Assembly (NCBI GenBank): GCA_009776515.1
Contig: WRNP01000023.1
Coordinates: 1 to 18,273 of the forward strand
Source: Dehalococcoidia bacterium
Lineage (GTDB): Bacteria; Chloroflexota; Dehalococcoidia; Dehalococcoidales; UBA1222
Direction of reading: 5' to 3'
Length of the DNA stretch: 18,273 bases
Under the pieces are notes generated by a model, which was not told the origin of the DNA, did not search any database, and saw nothing but the letters and a program-made list of their open reading frames with translations. A program made the translations under genes and the position numbers. This document shows positions 8,000-14,271 of this stretch, in pieces; the first letter of the stretch is position 1; the number at the start of each line of letters is the position of its first letter.

Positions 8000-8449
8000 C
8001 TATTTAGCGACTGAATTGATCGCTCTTTGTGCTGTGGGGATTATATCTGCAAGCTTGCCCGTGATACGGACATATTCTTTTGCATCGTACTCACCTAACA
8101 GTTGAAGCATTTCACTGACAGCGCTTGTGACTGCTTGTTGATGTTTCTCCGCCAGGTCTTTTCCTTTCTTGGTGATCGAAACCAAGATCTTCCTGCGGTC
8201 ATTTTCATCGATTTGCCTGGTAATGAGTCCGTCGTCTTCCAGTTTATTCAAGGCTGCAGCAACTCTGGCGGAGCTCACACCTAATTTATTAGCGATGTCA
8301 CCCGGAAGTATATTGGCTTCGTGGTGGGCAATGCATTGAAGTGCAATGGGCTTGCCTTGCAAATTGCTGTCGATAATTTGTTGCAGGCCTGCCCTGTGGA
8401 GTGCACGCATTTTTTGCAACAGCTCGTCGGCCAGTTCTGTGTAATCCAT
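8000..8449 (-). CDS. MarR-family transcriptional regulator
   Basis: 149-aa dimeric winged-helix repressor. The DNA-binding part runs from about residue 48 to 98: recognition helix VSSARVAAALNKLEDDGLI followed by the wing TRQIDENDRRKILVSITKKG with the family's D-x-R-R. Long helices at both ends should form the dimer interface. It is the first gene of the operon with two ABC exporter subunits, the usual layout in which MarR senses the exported compound and represses its own operon. Start ATG has GGCAGGG upstream. A dyad centred on its -10 box (8474-8504) is the likely operator. Confidence 0.9.
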   Translation of the reverse strand: MDYTELADELLQKMRALHRAGLQQIIDSNLQGKPIALQCIAHHEANILPGDIANKLGVSSARVAAALNKLEDDGLITRQIDENDRRKILVSITKKGKDLAEKHQQAVTSAVSEMLQLLGEYDAKEYVRITGKLADIIPTAQRAINSVAK

Positions 8450-8473
8450 TTGCCCTGCCTGTTTCTAAAAATA

Positions 8474-8504
8474 GCTAATAGAGTTATATTATAATTGTAT
8501 TAGC
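8474..8504. promoter_or_regulatory. candidate MarR operator over the -10 box
   Basis: Seven-base arms GCTAATA (8474-8480) and TATTAGC (8498-8504) are exact reverse complements separated by 17 nt. The centre, about 8489, falls in the -10 hexamer, so a bound dimer would block RNA polymerase. The position and AT-rich dyad suit MarR-family sites; binding by this protein is inference. Confidence 0.55.
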
Positions 8505-8515
8505 AGACTTGTCAA
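8488..8515 (-). promoter_or_regulatory. consensus promoter of the marR-ABC operon
   Basis: On the minus strand TTGACA (8515-8510) and TATAAT (8493-8488), both perfect, with a 16-nt spacer. The predicted start is near 8481, giving a leader of about 30 nt before the ATG at 8449. Such a strong promoter needs repression, which the overlapping dyad may provide. Confidence 0.8.
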
Positions 8516-8530
8516 GGTGGTCATAGCGCC

Positions 8531-8710
8531 ATGCCAAAACTAAGGGAACTATGCTCTCGCATAGTTCCCGATCTTGATAACTGCACCAGTCAGGACAAGA
8601 AAGATGCCTTCGCCTATCTAGGCCTCAAAATCAAAGCCACTCCGGAGGGTGCTGACGTGCGTGGATTTCTTGATTTGAACCTACTCACCACTGGACAAAC
8701 ATCGGCATAA
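8531..8710 (+). pseudogene. C-terminal remnant of a serine recombinase
   Basis: A 59-codon frame from ATG 8531 to TAA 8710 translates to a peptide starting MPKLRELCSRIVPDLDNCT, continuing SQDKKDAFAYLGLKIKATP and ending LLTTGQTSA. This reads like the extreme C-terminus of large serine (resolvase/invertase) recombinases, which end with a helix of the form L-x-x-x-C-x-x-V-x-x-x-L-x-x-x-T-x-x-x-K, then a strand with K/V-A-T and G-x-V/I-x-G. The catalytic domain, recombinase domain and zinc ribbon are all missing: an in-frame stop lies at 8501-8503 and marR begins nearby on the other strand. The last 26 nt are antisense to the dnaN 3' end. It is probably a relic of an integrated element; the family call is from memory of the pattern, and expression is unlikely. 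Confidence 0.6.
8536..8569 (-). terminator. intrinsic terminator of dnaN
   Basis: On the minus strand GGGAACTATGC, loop GAGA (a GNRA tetraloop), GCATAGTTCCC, then TTAGTTTT. The 11-bp stem is perfect (8544-8569). It lies about 115 nt past the dnaN stop and just before the marR promoter, so it should separate the two transcripts. The stem lies inside the recombinase remnant. Confidence 0.7.
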
Positions 8711-9818
8711 TCACATGCAAATAGTTGTCTGACCCTACTGGCTTGAAGACGCCTGGACTGGAGGGGGTGGTAACCTCAAGTGCGACCTGCTCTTCTTTTA
8801 ACATACTGAGCAAATCCGTAAGATACTTACCGTTGAAAGCGATTTTGGCTTCGTCGCCCTGTACGATGGCATCTATTTCACCAGTGTCATCGCCAACCTC
8901 TTCCGCGCGGGCCGAAATGGAGAGCTTGCCCGGGGTGATTTCGTTACCGGGGTTGATGATGAGGCGTACGATACCAGAACCGTCACGGGCGAAGATGGAG
9001 GCCGTCTTGGTGGCGCGCAGGAATTGACTGACGTCTACCGTGACGCGAGTATCGGAGCTCTGAGGGATGAGCTGTGAGTACTGTGGGAAGGTGCCCATCA
9101 CGAGCTGTGAGACAATCTCCGCATCTTTGAATTGGAATAATATCTGACTCTTCTGTTCGTTGACCCTTATCTCTACCATCTCATCTTGGTCGCTTGCTAA
9201 ACGGGAGACCTCGGCCATGGTACGGGCGGGGATGATGACGACGCATTTCTGCTCGACCGCTTTCGCCAGTGGCAACTTGTGAACCGCTAGGCGGAAGCCG
9301 TCGGCGGCAACTAAGGTAAGTGTCTTACCTTCGAATTCGGCGTTTACGCCGGTAAGTACTGGACGCGCCTCGTTGGCAGCAGCAGCGAAGACCACTTGGG
9401 AGACAGCCTGCTTCAGGGCTGACAGTTCTATCTTAGTGACGATTCCATCATCTATCTTAGGTACGGGCGGGAACTCCTTGGCCTCCACGCCGTTAATGCG
9501 TGCTTCAAAGCGGGCACATTTAAGACTTAGGGTTTTGCCTTTTGGGGTGAGCGCCAGGTCTATCTTGTCGGGAGGCAGACTGCCTACGAACTCAGTCAAT
9601 AACTTGGCCGGGATAGTGACAGTACCCTCTTCTTCTACTTTGGCACCTAACCAGCAGCTTACGGCAAGTTCCAGATTGGTGGCTACTAGCTTCAGTCGCC
9701 CCTGATCGGTGGCCAGGAGGACATTGTTGGTTATGGGTAAGGTCGTACGCACGGCGGCAGTGCGTCCTACCAGACTTAGACCGCGGTTGAGGTTTTCTTG
9801 AAGACACGACAGTTTCAT
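8685..9818 (-). CDS. dnaN: DNA polymerase III sliding clamp (beta subunit)
   Basis: 377-aa ring-forming processivity clamp that dimerises round DNA and tethers polymerase III and repair enzymes. The N-terminus MKLSCLQENLNRGLSLVGRTAA, the first-domain TIPAKLLTEFVGSLPPDKIDL, the middle-domain RPVLTGVNAEF with LVAADGFRLAVHKLPL, and the C-terminal FNGKYLTDLL and YLHVIMPMFVQW are all diagnostic of the three-domain clamp; length is normal. It starts at ATG 9818 with a GGGGGT purine tract upstream, and has its own promoter although rdgB ends only 57 nt before. It is not in a dnaA-dnaN-recF cluster here. The C-terminus ends MPMFVQW rather than the MPMRL of E. coli, at the peptide-binding pocket. Confidence 0.97.
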   Translation of the reverse strand: MKLSCLQENLNRGLSLVGRTAAVRTTLPITNNVLLATDQGRLKLVATNLELAVSCWLGAKVEEEGTVTIPAKLLTEFVGSLPPDKIDLALTPKGKTLSLKCARFEARINGVEAKEFPPVPKIDDGIVTKIELSALKQAVSQVVFAAAANEARPVLTGVNAEFEGKTLTLVAADGFRLAVHKLPLAKAVEQKCVVIIPARTMAEVSRLASDQDEMVEIRVNEQKSQILFQFKDAEIVSQLVMGTFPQYSQLIPQSSDTRVTVDVSQFLRATKTASIFARDGSGIVRLIINPGNEITPGKLSISARAEEVGDDTGEIDAIVQGDEAKIAFNGKYLTDLLSMLKEEQVALEVTTPSSPGVFKPVGSDNYLHVIMPMFVQW

Positions 9819-9849
9819 GGCGACCCCCGAAAAATTTGGTTAATAATCT

Positions 9850-9879
9850 AGTATATACCCCACGTGGGCGGATACTCAA
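9850..9879 (-). promoter_or_regulatory. promoter of dnaN
   Basis: Minus-strand TTGAGT (9879-9874) and TATACT (9855-9850) with an 18-nt spacer; the -35 overlaps the rdgB stop codon. The spacer holds a perfect 10-bp palindrome CCCACGTGGG (9859-9868), which could be a regulator site. Confidence 0.5.
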
Positions 9880-10475
9880 GTATTTGCACAAGCCAGTAAA
9901 AGTGCGCGCATACGGCGAGCGGCGCGGGCACGGTGGGAGACGGCGTTTTTAAGTTCCGGAGTAAGCTCGGCCATGGTCTTGCACAGCTTTGGGAAATAGA
10001 AGATGGGGTCGTAGCCAAAGCCATGCTTACCTCGGGGCTCAAGGGCGATCATGCCGCGGCAGCTGCCCGAGACCAGTTGTGCTGTACCATCCGGAGCAGC
10101 TAGGGCAATGACACAGCGGAAATGGGCTTTCCTCTTGACCCAAGGCGTGCTTTTCAGTTTGTCCAGTAAAAAAGTCACGCGCATAGCATCGTTAGCCTCT
10201 TTGCCTGCGTAGCGTGCCGAGAACACCCCTGGTGCCCCGCCCAAGATATCCACTTCCAGCCCGGAGTCGTCTGCCAGAGATGGCAACTTGCTGACCTGGG
10301 CAAACATCCGCGCTTTGAGACGGGCGTTTGTGGCGTAGGTGTGGCCTGTCTCGGCGACTTCAAGATTGAGGCCTATATCCGCAGGGCTAACAAGCTCAAA
10401 GGGAACGCCGGCAAGGAGCTCTCGCAATTCGGAGAGCTTGCCGGCGTTGTTGGTGGCGAGAAGCAGGCGGGGCAA
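9876..10475 (-). CDS. rdgB: XTP/dITP diphosphatase (RdgB/HAM1 family)
   Basis: 199-aa enzyme that hydrolyses non-canonical purine nucleoside triphosphates (dITP, XTP, ITP) to monophosphates and diphosphate, keeping deaminated bases out of DNA and RNA. Family motifs are all present: ATNNAGK (7-13), LADDSGLEVDILGGAPGVFSA (from 67), GFGYDPIF (152-159), and SHRARA (180-185). The start is TTG 10475, 3 nt after the fbp stop (TAG), with the protein opening as (M)PRLLLATNNAGK; there is no strong Shine-Dalgarno, so coupling to fbp is likely. Its place directly before dnaN fits a link to DNA replication fidelity. Confidence 0.95.
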   Translation of the reverse strand: MPRLLLATNNAGKLSELRELLAGVPFELVSPADIGLNLEVAETGHTYATNARLKARMFAQVSKLPSLADDSGLEVDILGGAPGVFSARYAGKEANDAMRVTFLLDKLKSTPWVKRKAHFRCVIALAAPDGTAQLVSGSCRGMIALEPRGKHGFGYDPIFYFPKLCKTMAELTPELKNAVSHRARAARRMRALLLACANT

Positions 10476-10478
10476 GGC

Positions 10479-11579
10479 CTAATCTTCCAGTGGCTCAAAG
10501 CGAGACTGGAGTTTTTGGGTGACCTGTGGCATGGTGGTGTATTCCATCTCCTCCAGCGGCAGACGATGGGGTTCGAATGGGCCGTGCCGGCGCATGAGGT
10601 CGGCGGCGTCCAGGGCTTCTTGGCGGGCGTTGTCAAAGGAGATGTCATCAAACATATCGCGCGGACCGATGAGTTTGCCATCGGCGAGTTGGAAGCCTAG
10701 AGCAATGACGCGCGGCGGACCGTCAAAACGAGTAGGGGTGGAGCCGGATACCGAGACAGGCATTAGGGGGCCGTAGTGCGAGCCGCGCATCCAACCTTCA
10801 ACCAAGATCGGATGGGCGAAAGCCTCCAGCACCTCTCCCACCGCCGGGAAAGTGCCTTGAGTGCGTACGATGCATACCGGATCGTCCTTGCCCACATAGC
10901 GGCCGGCGAGGAGCGCCAGTTTTTGGGTGGAAGAGACAGCCCCGATGTCACCCGAGTCCTTGTGGTAGACAGCTTTGACAGCATAGCGAGATGGTGCGCC
11001 GATGAAGACCAGCATGTCATAGATCTCCTCTGGGGTACTGAAGCGGATCTTGCGGTGTTGCATGATGTCATGGACTTCAAAGACAAAACCGTTATGCATG
11101 TTCTCGGCAATCACCAAGCCAATGGTGTTGAAAGGGTCGGCGAACATCTTGTAGAGGGGCATGTTCCAGGCGCCGGACGAGGTCTTGTCGGCCATGAAAC
11201 AGATAATGGCTTCGGAGGGGCGCTCTTCAATCTCCATCTCGGCAAGACCCGGTCCCATGCCTTTGACGTTGCCAGAAAAGGCATCGCTGAGCAGGTCCTG
11301 CCCCGCGCCGTAGAGCCGGAGCTTCTTGGCAACGTTTGTGCAGGAGACGAAAGTGTTCCAGGCCAACTCGTGGATGACCTTGTTGTCCGTGCCTAAGGTG
11401 TGGGTCATCACCAGCTGAGCATCGTCACCGCATTTGGTAACGTGATAATCTATGAGAAGCCCATCGTTCTTGGCTTTCTCCATAGCCCGACATGCCTCGG
11501 CTAGCACATCCGGATGAGACTCGGAATGTCCGACGAATCCCCCGATGTCTGCCTTGATGACGCTGAGTGTTACGCGCAT
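10479..11579 (-). CDS. fbp: fructose-1,6-bisphosphate aldolase/phosphatase (archaeal-type, class V)
   Basis: 366-aa bifunctional gluconeogenic enzyme that condenses dihydroxyacetone phosphate with glyceraldehyde 3-phosphate and then removes the 1-phosphate to give fructose 6-phosphate. The sequence is very typical: MRVTLSVIKADIGGFVGH with metal-binding Asp, GDD (51-53), GAGQDLLSDAFSGNVKGMGPG, ADPFNTIGLV, the Tyr228-Val-Gly-Lys231 block in GRYVGKDDPV matching the catalytic Tyr/Schiff-base Lys of the Sulfolobus enzyme, and RRHGPF...EMEYTT near the end. Length is normal. AGGAGG stands 5 nt before ATG 11579. The family is found mainly in archaea and deep-branching, often thermophilic or autotrophic bacteria. 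It probably shares a transcript with rdgB and perhaps cobO. Confidence 0.96.
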   Translation of the reverse strand: MRVTLSVIKADIGGFVGHSESHPDVLAEACRAMEKAKNDGLLIDYHVTKCGDDAQLVMTHTLGTDNKVIHELAWNTFVSCTNVAKKLRLYGAGQDLLSDAFSGNVKGMGPGLAEMEIEERPSEAIICFMADKTSSGAWNMPLYKMFADPFNTIGLVIAENMHNGFVFEVHDIMQHRKIRFSTPEEIYDMLVFIGAPSRYAVKAVYHKDSGDIGAVSSTQKLALLAGRYVGKDDPVCIVRTQGTFPAVGEVLEAFAHPILVEGWMRGSHYGPLMPVSVSGSTPTRFDGPPRVIALGFQLADGKLIGPRDMFDDISFDNARQEALDAADLMRRHGPFEPHRLPLEEMEYTTMPQVTQKLQSRFEPLED

Positions 11580-11640
11580 GAAGCCCTCCTGTTTTTAATT
11601 AAATGATGCCTTAACGCCGTATTTTGGTGGCGAACTATGA

Positions 11641-12222
11641 TTAATAATCTATCCCCACTCTGGCGGTGATACCCCGCTCAAAGGGGTGCTTGAGGCTCTT
11701 CATCTCCGTGACCAAGTCGGCAAGCTCAACAAGCTCGTCAGGAGCCCCGCGCCCTGTTAGGATGAGCTCCAACCGAGCTGGCCTGGTCTTGATGAGGCGT
11801 ATGACGCTCTCCAGCGGCAACAATCCCAGCCTCGTGGCGTTGATGGCTTCGTCCAGCACGACCAGGTCGTAGTTGCCGGAGGCCATTTGGTCTGTGGCAT
11901 AGGCGAAAGCCTCCGCTGCCTTAAGCTTATGGGTGGCATTGTCGCGTCCTGTCACAGCCCACCCGGGGGCACCAAAGCTACGTAGGGTGATATTGGCCGC
12001 CGTTCCCATGGCGGATACTTCGCCGTGGGCAAAGTCTGGTCCTTTCATAAAGAAGACGATTAGCACACGCAAGCCGTGGCCTGCTGCCCTGAGAGCTGTA
12101 CCGATAGCAGCGGTGGTCTTGCCGCGCCCATCTCCGGTGAAAACCATTACCAGCCCCTGCCGTGGGGGCGTTTCGGCGCAGGGAGCGTTTGCGGCAATCG
12201 GGGTGCGTAGTTGATGATCCAT
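11641..12222 (-). CDS. cobO: cob(I)alamin adenosyltransferase (CobO/CobA/BtuR type)
   Basis: 193-aa enzyme that transfers the adenosyl group from ATP to the cobalt of cob(I)alamin or its corrinoid precursor, making adenosylcobalamin. It has the modified P-loop GDGRGKTT (30-37), VVLDEAINATRLGLL (121-135), LILTGRGAPDELVELADLVTEM, and the family-ending KHPFERGITARVGIDY. The first 22 residues are an unconserved, Pro/Ala-rich tail. ATG 12222 has no Shine-Dalgarno; the predicted transcript starts only about 8 nt upstream, so it is nearly leaderless. The gap of 61 nt to fbp holds no clear promoter. No other corrinoid gene or cobalamin riboswitch is visible in the window. Confidence 0.95.
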   Translation of the reverse strand: MDHQLRTPIAANAPCAETPPRQGLVMVFTGDGRGKTTAAIGTALRAAGHGLRVLIVFFMKGPDFAHGEVSAMGTAANITLRSFGAPGWAVTGRDNATHKLKAAEAFAYATDQMASGNYDLVVLDEAINATRLGLLPLESVIRLIKTRPARLELILTGRGAPDELVELADLVTEMKSLKHPFERGITARVGIDY

Positions 12223-12236
12223 GACGGAGTGCCATC

Positions 12237-12266
12237 AGTTTAACAACGGCCAGATTGCCGTGTCAA
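12237..12266 (-). promoter_or_regulatory. promoter of cobO
   Basis: On the minus strand a perfect TTGACA (12266-12261) and TAAACT (12242-12237, 4/6) with an 18-nt spacer. The start near 12230 leaves about 8 nt before the cobO ATG. It is divergent from the promoter at 12278-12306. Confidence 0.55.
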
Positions 12267-12277
12267 GGACAGATGCA

Positions 12278-12306
12278 TTGCCTTGCGGTCTTGCTTCTCT
12301 TACAAT
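12278..12306 (+). promoter_or_regulatory. promoter of the FAH-family gene, probably giving a leaderless mRNA
   Basis: TTGCCT (12278-12283, 4/6) and TACAAT (12301-12306, 5/6) with a 17-nt spacer. The predicted transcription start, about 12313, coincides with the ATG at 12315, and no Shine-Dalgarno is present before that ATG. Confidence 0.5.
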
Positions 12307-12314
12307 ATCTGATC

Positions 12315-13073
12315 ATGAAGGTCGTACGTTTTTCGGCTGGCTCTTATGTGGGGTGTGGAATTTTACAGGGCGAGTGCGTCCGTACAGCCCGACGGGGCAG
12401 ACGTTGTGAGGCTGATCCCCATGCACCGGCCTATGACCTGAGTGATGTTAAGCTTCTTGCGCCCTGTCGGCCGTCAAAGGTTATTGCCCTGGGGATAAAC
12501 TACAAGGACCATGCAAAAGAATTTGAACATGAGTTGCCCAAGGTGCCCCTGATGTTCCTGAAGCCAGCCACTGCTGTCATTGGGCCAGGGGAGGCTATCG
12601 TTTATCCGCCCACGGCTCAGCAGGTGGACTTTGAAGGGGAGTTGGGGGTGGTGATCCGTCGCCTAGCCCGGAAGATCAGTGTGCGGGAGGCCAGGGATTA
12701 CATATTGGGGTACACTTGTATAAACGATGTTACGGCGCGTGATCTGCAACGGAAAGATGGTCAGTGGACTCGAGCTAAAGGGTTTGATACTTTCGCGCCC
12801 TTGGGGCCTTGGATTGAAACCGAGCTTGATCCCGCATCCCTCCTGATTGAGACTTATCTAAACGGGGTACGGCGGCAAAAGGCTAGCACCGCTGAGCTCA
12901 TTTTTCCCGTATCGGAGATAGTGAGCTTTGTGTCGTCGGTCATGACACTTTTGCCGGGAGATGTGATCGCCACCGGCACCCCAAGCGGGGTAGGGCCGAT
13001 GCAGCCGGGCGATATCGTTGAGGTAAGAATCCAAGGTATTGGCAGTCTAAAAAACTGTGTGGTGCAGGCTTAG
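12315..13073 (+). CDS. fumarylacetoacetate hydrolase (FAH) family protein
   Basis: 252-aa metal-dependent C-C hydrolase, decarboxylase or isomerase of the FAH superfamily, close in layout to 2-hydroxyhepta-2,4-diene-1,7-dioate isomerase or acylpyruvase-type members. The N-terminal MKVVRFSAG...GILQGECV small domain is followed by KVIALGINYKDHAKE, Mg-ligand Glu107 and Glu109 in VDFEGELGVVI, Asp138 in CINDVTARDLQ, KGFDTFAPLGPWI, and GDVIATGTPSGVGPM. The start ATG 12315 fits the family N-terminus; an in-frame TTG at 12255 would add 20 unconserved residues and lie upstream of the promoter. No pathway partner is adjacent, so the substrate is open. Confidence 0.93.
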   Translation: MKVVRFSAGSYVGCGILQGECVRTARRGRRCEADPHAPAYDLSDVKLLAPCRPSKVIALGINYKDHAKEFEHELPKVPLMFLKPATAVIGPGEAIVYPPTAQQVDFEGELGVVIRRLARKISVREARDYILGYTCINDVTARDLQRKDGQWTRAKGFDTFAPLGPWIETELDPASLLIETYLNGVRRQKASTAELIFPVSEIVSFVSSVMTLLPGDVIATGTPSGVGPMQPGDIVEVRIQGIGSLKNCVVQA

Positions 13074-13203
13074 ATTGTCAAGCAAAACCTGGTCCATATG
13101 TACCCTGTTATGGCATACGCTCCGCCTAGTGAATTGCCGCCGAGGGCATATTGGGCATGCCGTGAAGCGCACGACATAATGTTTGTTTGCGCCTGTGGCG
13201 GCC

Positions 13204-13233
13204 TTGGCGATATAATGCCATTATCCCTATAAA
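13204..13233 (+). promoter_or_regulatory. promoter region of the HAD gene
   Basis: TTGGCG (13204-13209, 4/6) and TATAAA (13228-13233, 5/6) with an 18-nt spacer. A perfect TATAAT at 13211-13216 could serve instead but has only a poor -35 (TTGCGC, 13187-13192). Which is used cannot be told from sequence. Confidence 0.4.
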
Positions 13234-13256
13234 CATTTAATGTCGGAGGAAGACTA

Positions 13257-14075
13257 TTGAAAAATAGACTCGTGGTCATAGATCTTGATGGTACATTGGT
13301 TGATCGGAATGGTCAGATTGCTAAAGAGGATAAAGCCGCAGTGGCGCGTCTTGTGCAGAGCTTTGTGCCAGTGGCGCTCTGCACAGGTCGTATACTTCAG
13401 ACCACCGTGCCTTTTATTACAGAGCTCAATCTGGAAGCTTCCCATCATATCATGTTTGATGGGGCGCTGATATACGCGCCTCTAGGACGTGCCACGTTAT
13501 TTCGCAAGCCGCTACAGTCGGATGTTGTCAGGGAATCGGTAGAGTATTGCCGCAACGAAGGTATCCATTTGGAACTTTACTCCCGTGATGCTTTTTTTAC
13601 CGAGTGTGAGAACTGGTCCGATGGCATTCACCGCAACTTTTTCCGCGTTGAGCCCACCTTTGCAGTCTTTGATGGTATCTGGGATAGGGAAGCAATCTTA
13701 AAGGCGGAGATGGTGGTAGGTAGTCCTGAAGATGCCCAGAAAGCCAAAGGTTTTGCCGACCATTTCAACGGGCGACTTAATTTTTCCGTTGCTCACACCC
13801 CTGCCTACCCGGAGGTCGAATTTCTCAACATTACCCATCCGGAGGTTTCGAAGGGTGCGGCACTTCGACACATGGTTGACATGTTAGGTATTTATACCCC
13901 TGAGATTATCGCCATCGGTGACGGACTGAACGATATTTCTCTATTCAAAGAGGTTGGGCATGCCGTTGCCATGGGTGATGCCCCTGATGAGGTTAAACAG
14001 GTGTGCCAGTATATAGTGGCGGATGTTGAGCATCACGGTGTAGCCGAAGCAATCAATTATTTCTTCCCGGTGTAG
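13257..14075 (+). CDS. HAD-superfamily phosphatase, Cof type (class IIB)
   Basis: 272-aa phosphoaspartate-forming hydrolase that probably removes phosphate from sugar phosphates or similar small molecules. Motif I is DLDGTLVD (9-16, nucleophile Asp9, acid/base Asp11), motif II ALCTGR (40-45), Lys199 in VSKGAAL, and motif IV GDGLNDISLF (221-230), with the Cof-type C2 cap between about 80 and 195. The start is TTG 13257, fixed by GGAGGA (13245-13250) six bases upstream and by the usual short N-terminus before motif I. It stands alone between its own promoter and a 196-base gap. Confidence 0.93.
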   Translation: MKNRLVVIDLDGTLVDRNGQIAKEDKAAVARLVQSFVPVALCTGRILQTTVPFITELNLEASHHIMFDGALIYAPLGRATLFRKPLQSDVVRESVEYCRNEGIHLELYSRDAFFTECENWSDGIHRNFFRVEPTFAVFDGIWDREAILKAEMVVGSPEDAQKAKGFADHFNGRLNFSVAHTPAYPEVEFLNITHPEVSKGAALRHMVDMLGIYTPEIIAIGDGLNDISLFKEVGHAVAMGDAPDEVKQVCQYIVADVEHHGVAEAINYFFPV

Positions 14076-14271
14076 GCACTGTTTTCTGGCTGTATTCTTA
14101 GAGCTGAAAGACAGTTCAAAGGTGCGGGGTATAACGACTGGTATTACCATGGAATGCCAAAGTTTTGCTTTAAGTGGGGTTCCCAGCGGGATGGTTTCCG
14201 GTAACGGCGTAGTATTGTCCAGTGATTGTGGCTAAACGAAAGGGCGGGCCTATCTATGAGGAGGTAGCGTG

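Noticed and set aside
10776..11396. Plus-strand open frame of 206 codons antisense to fbp
   Set aside because: Lies wholly within fbp, whose catalytic motifs are intact; no promoter or Shine-Dalgarno supports it.
12255..12314. N-terminal extension of the FAH-family protein from a TTG
   Set aside because: It would start upstream of the likely promoter -10 box, adds residues not found in the family, and the ATG at 12315 matches the usual N-terminus.
11580..12314. Possible cobalamin riboswitch around cobO
   Set aside because: The predicted cobO leader is only about 8 nt and the gaps are too short for the B12 aptamer; no B12-box-like sequence was seen.
14140..14150. TGGTA-T-TACCA palindrome upstream of the site-2 protease gene
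   Set aside because: Only 5-bp arms, not placed over a recognisable promoter; likely chance.
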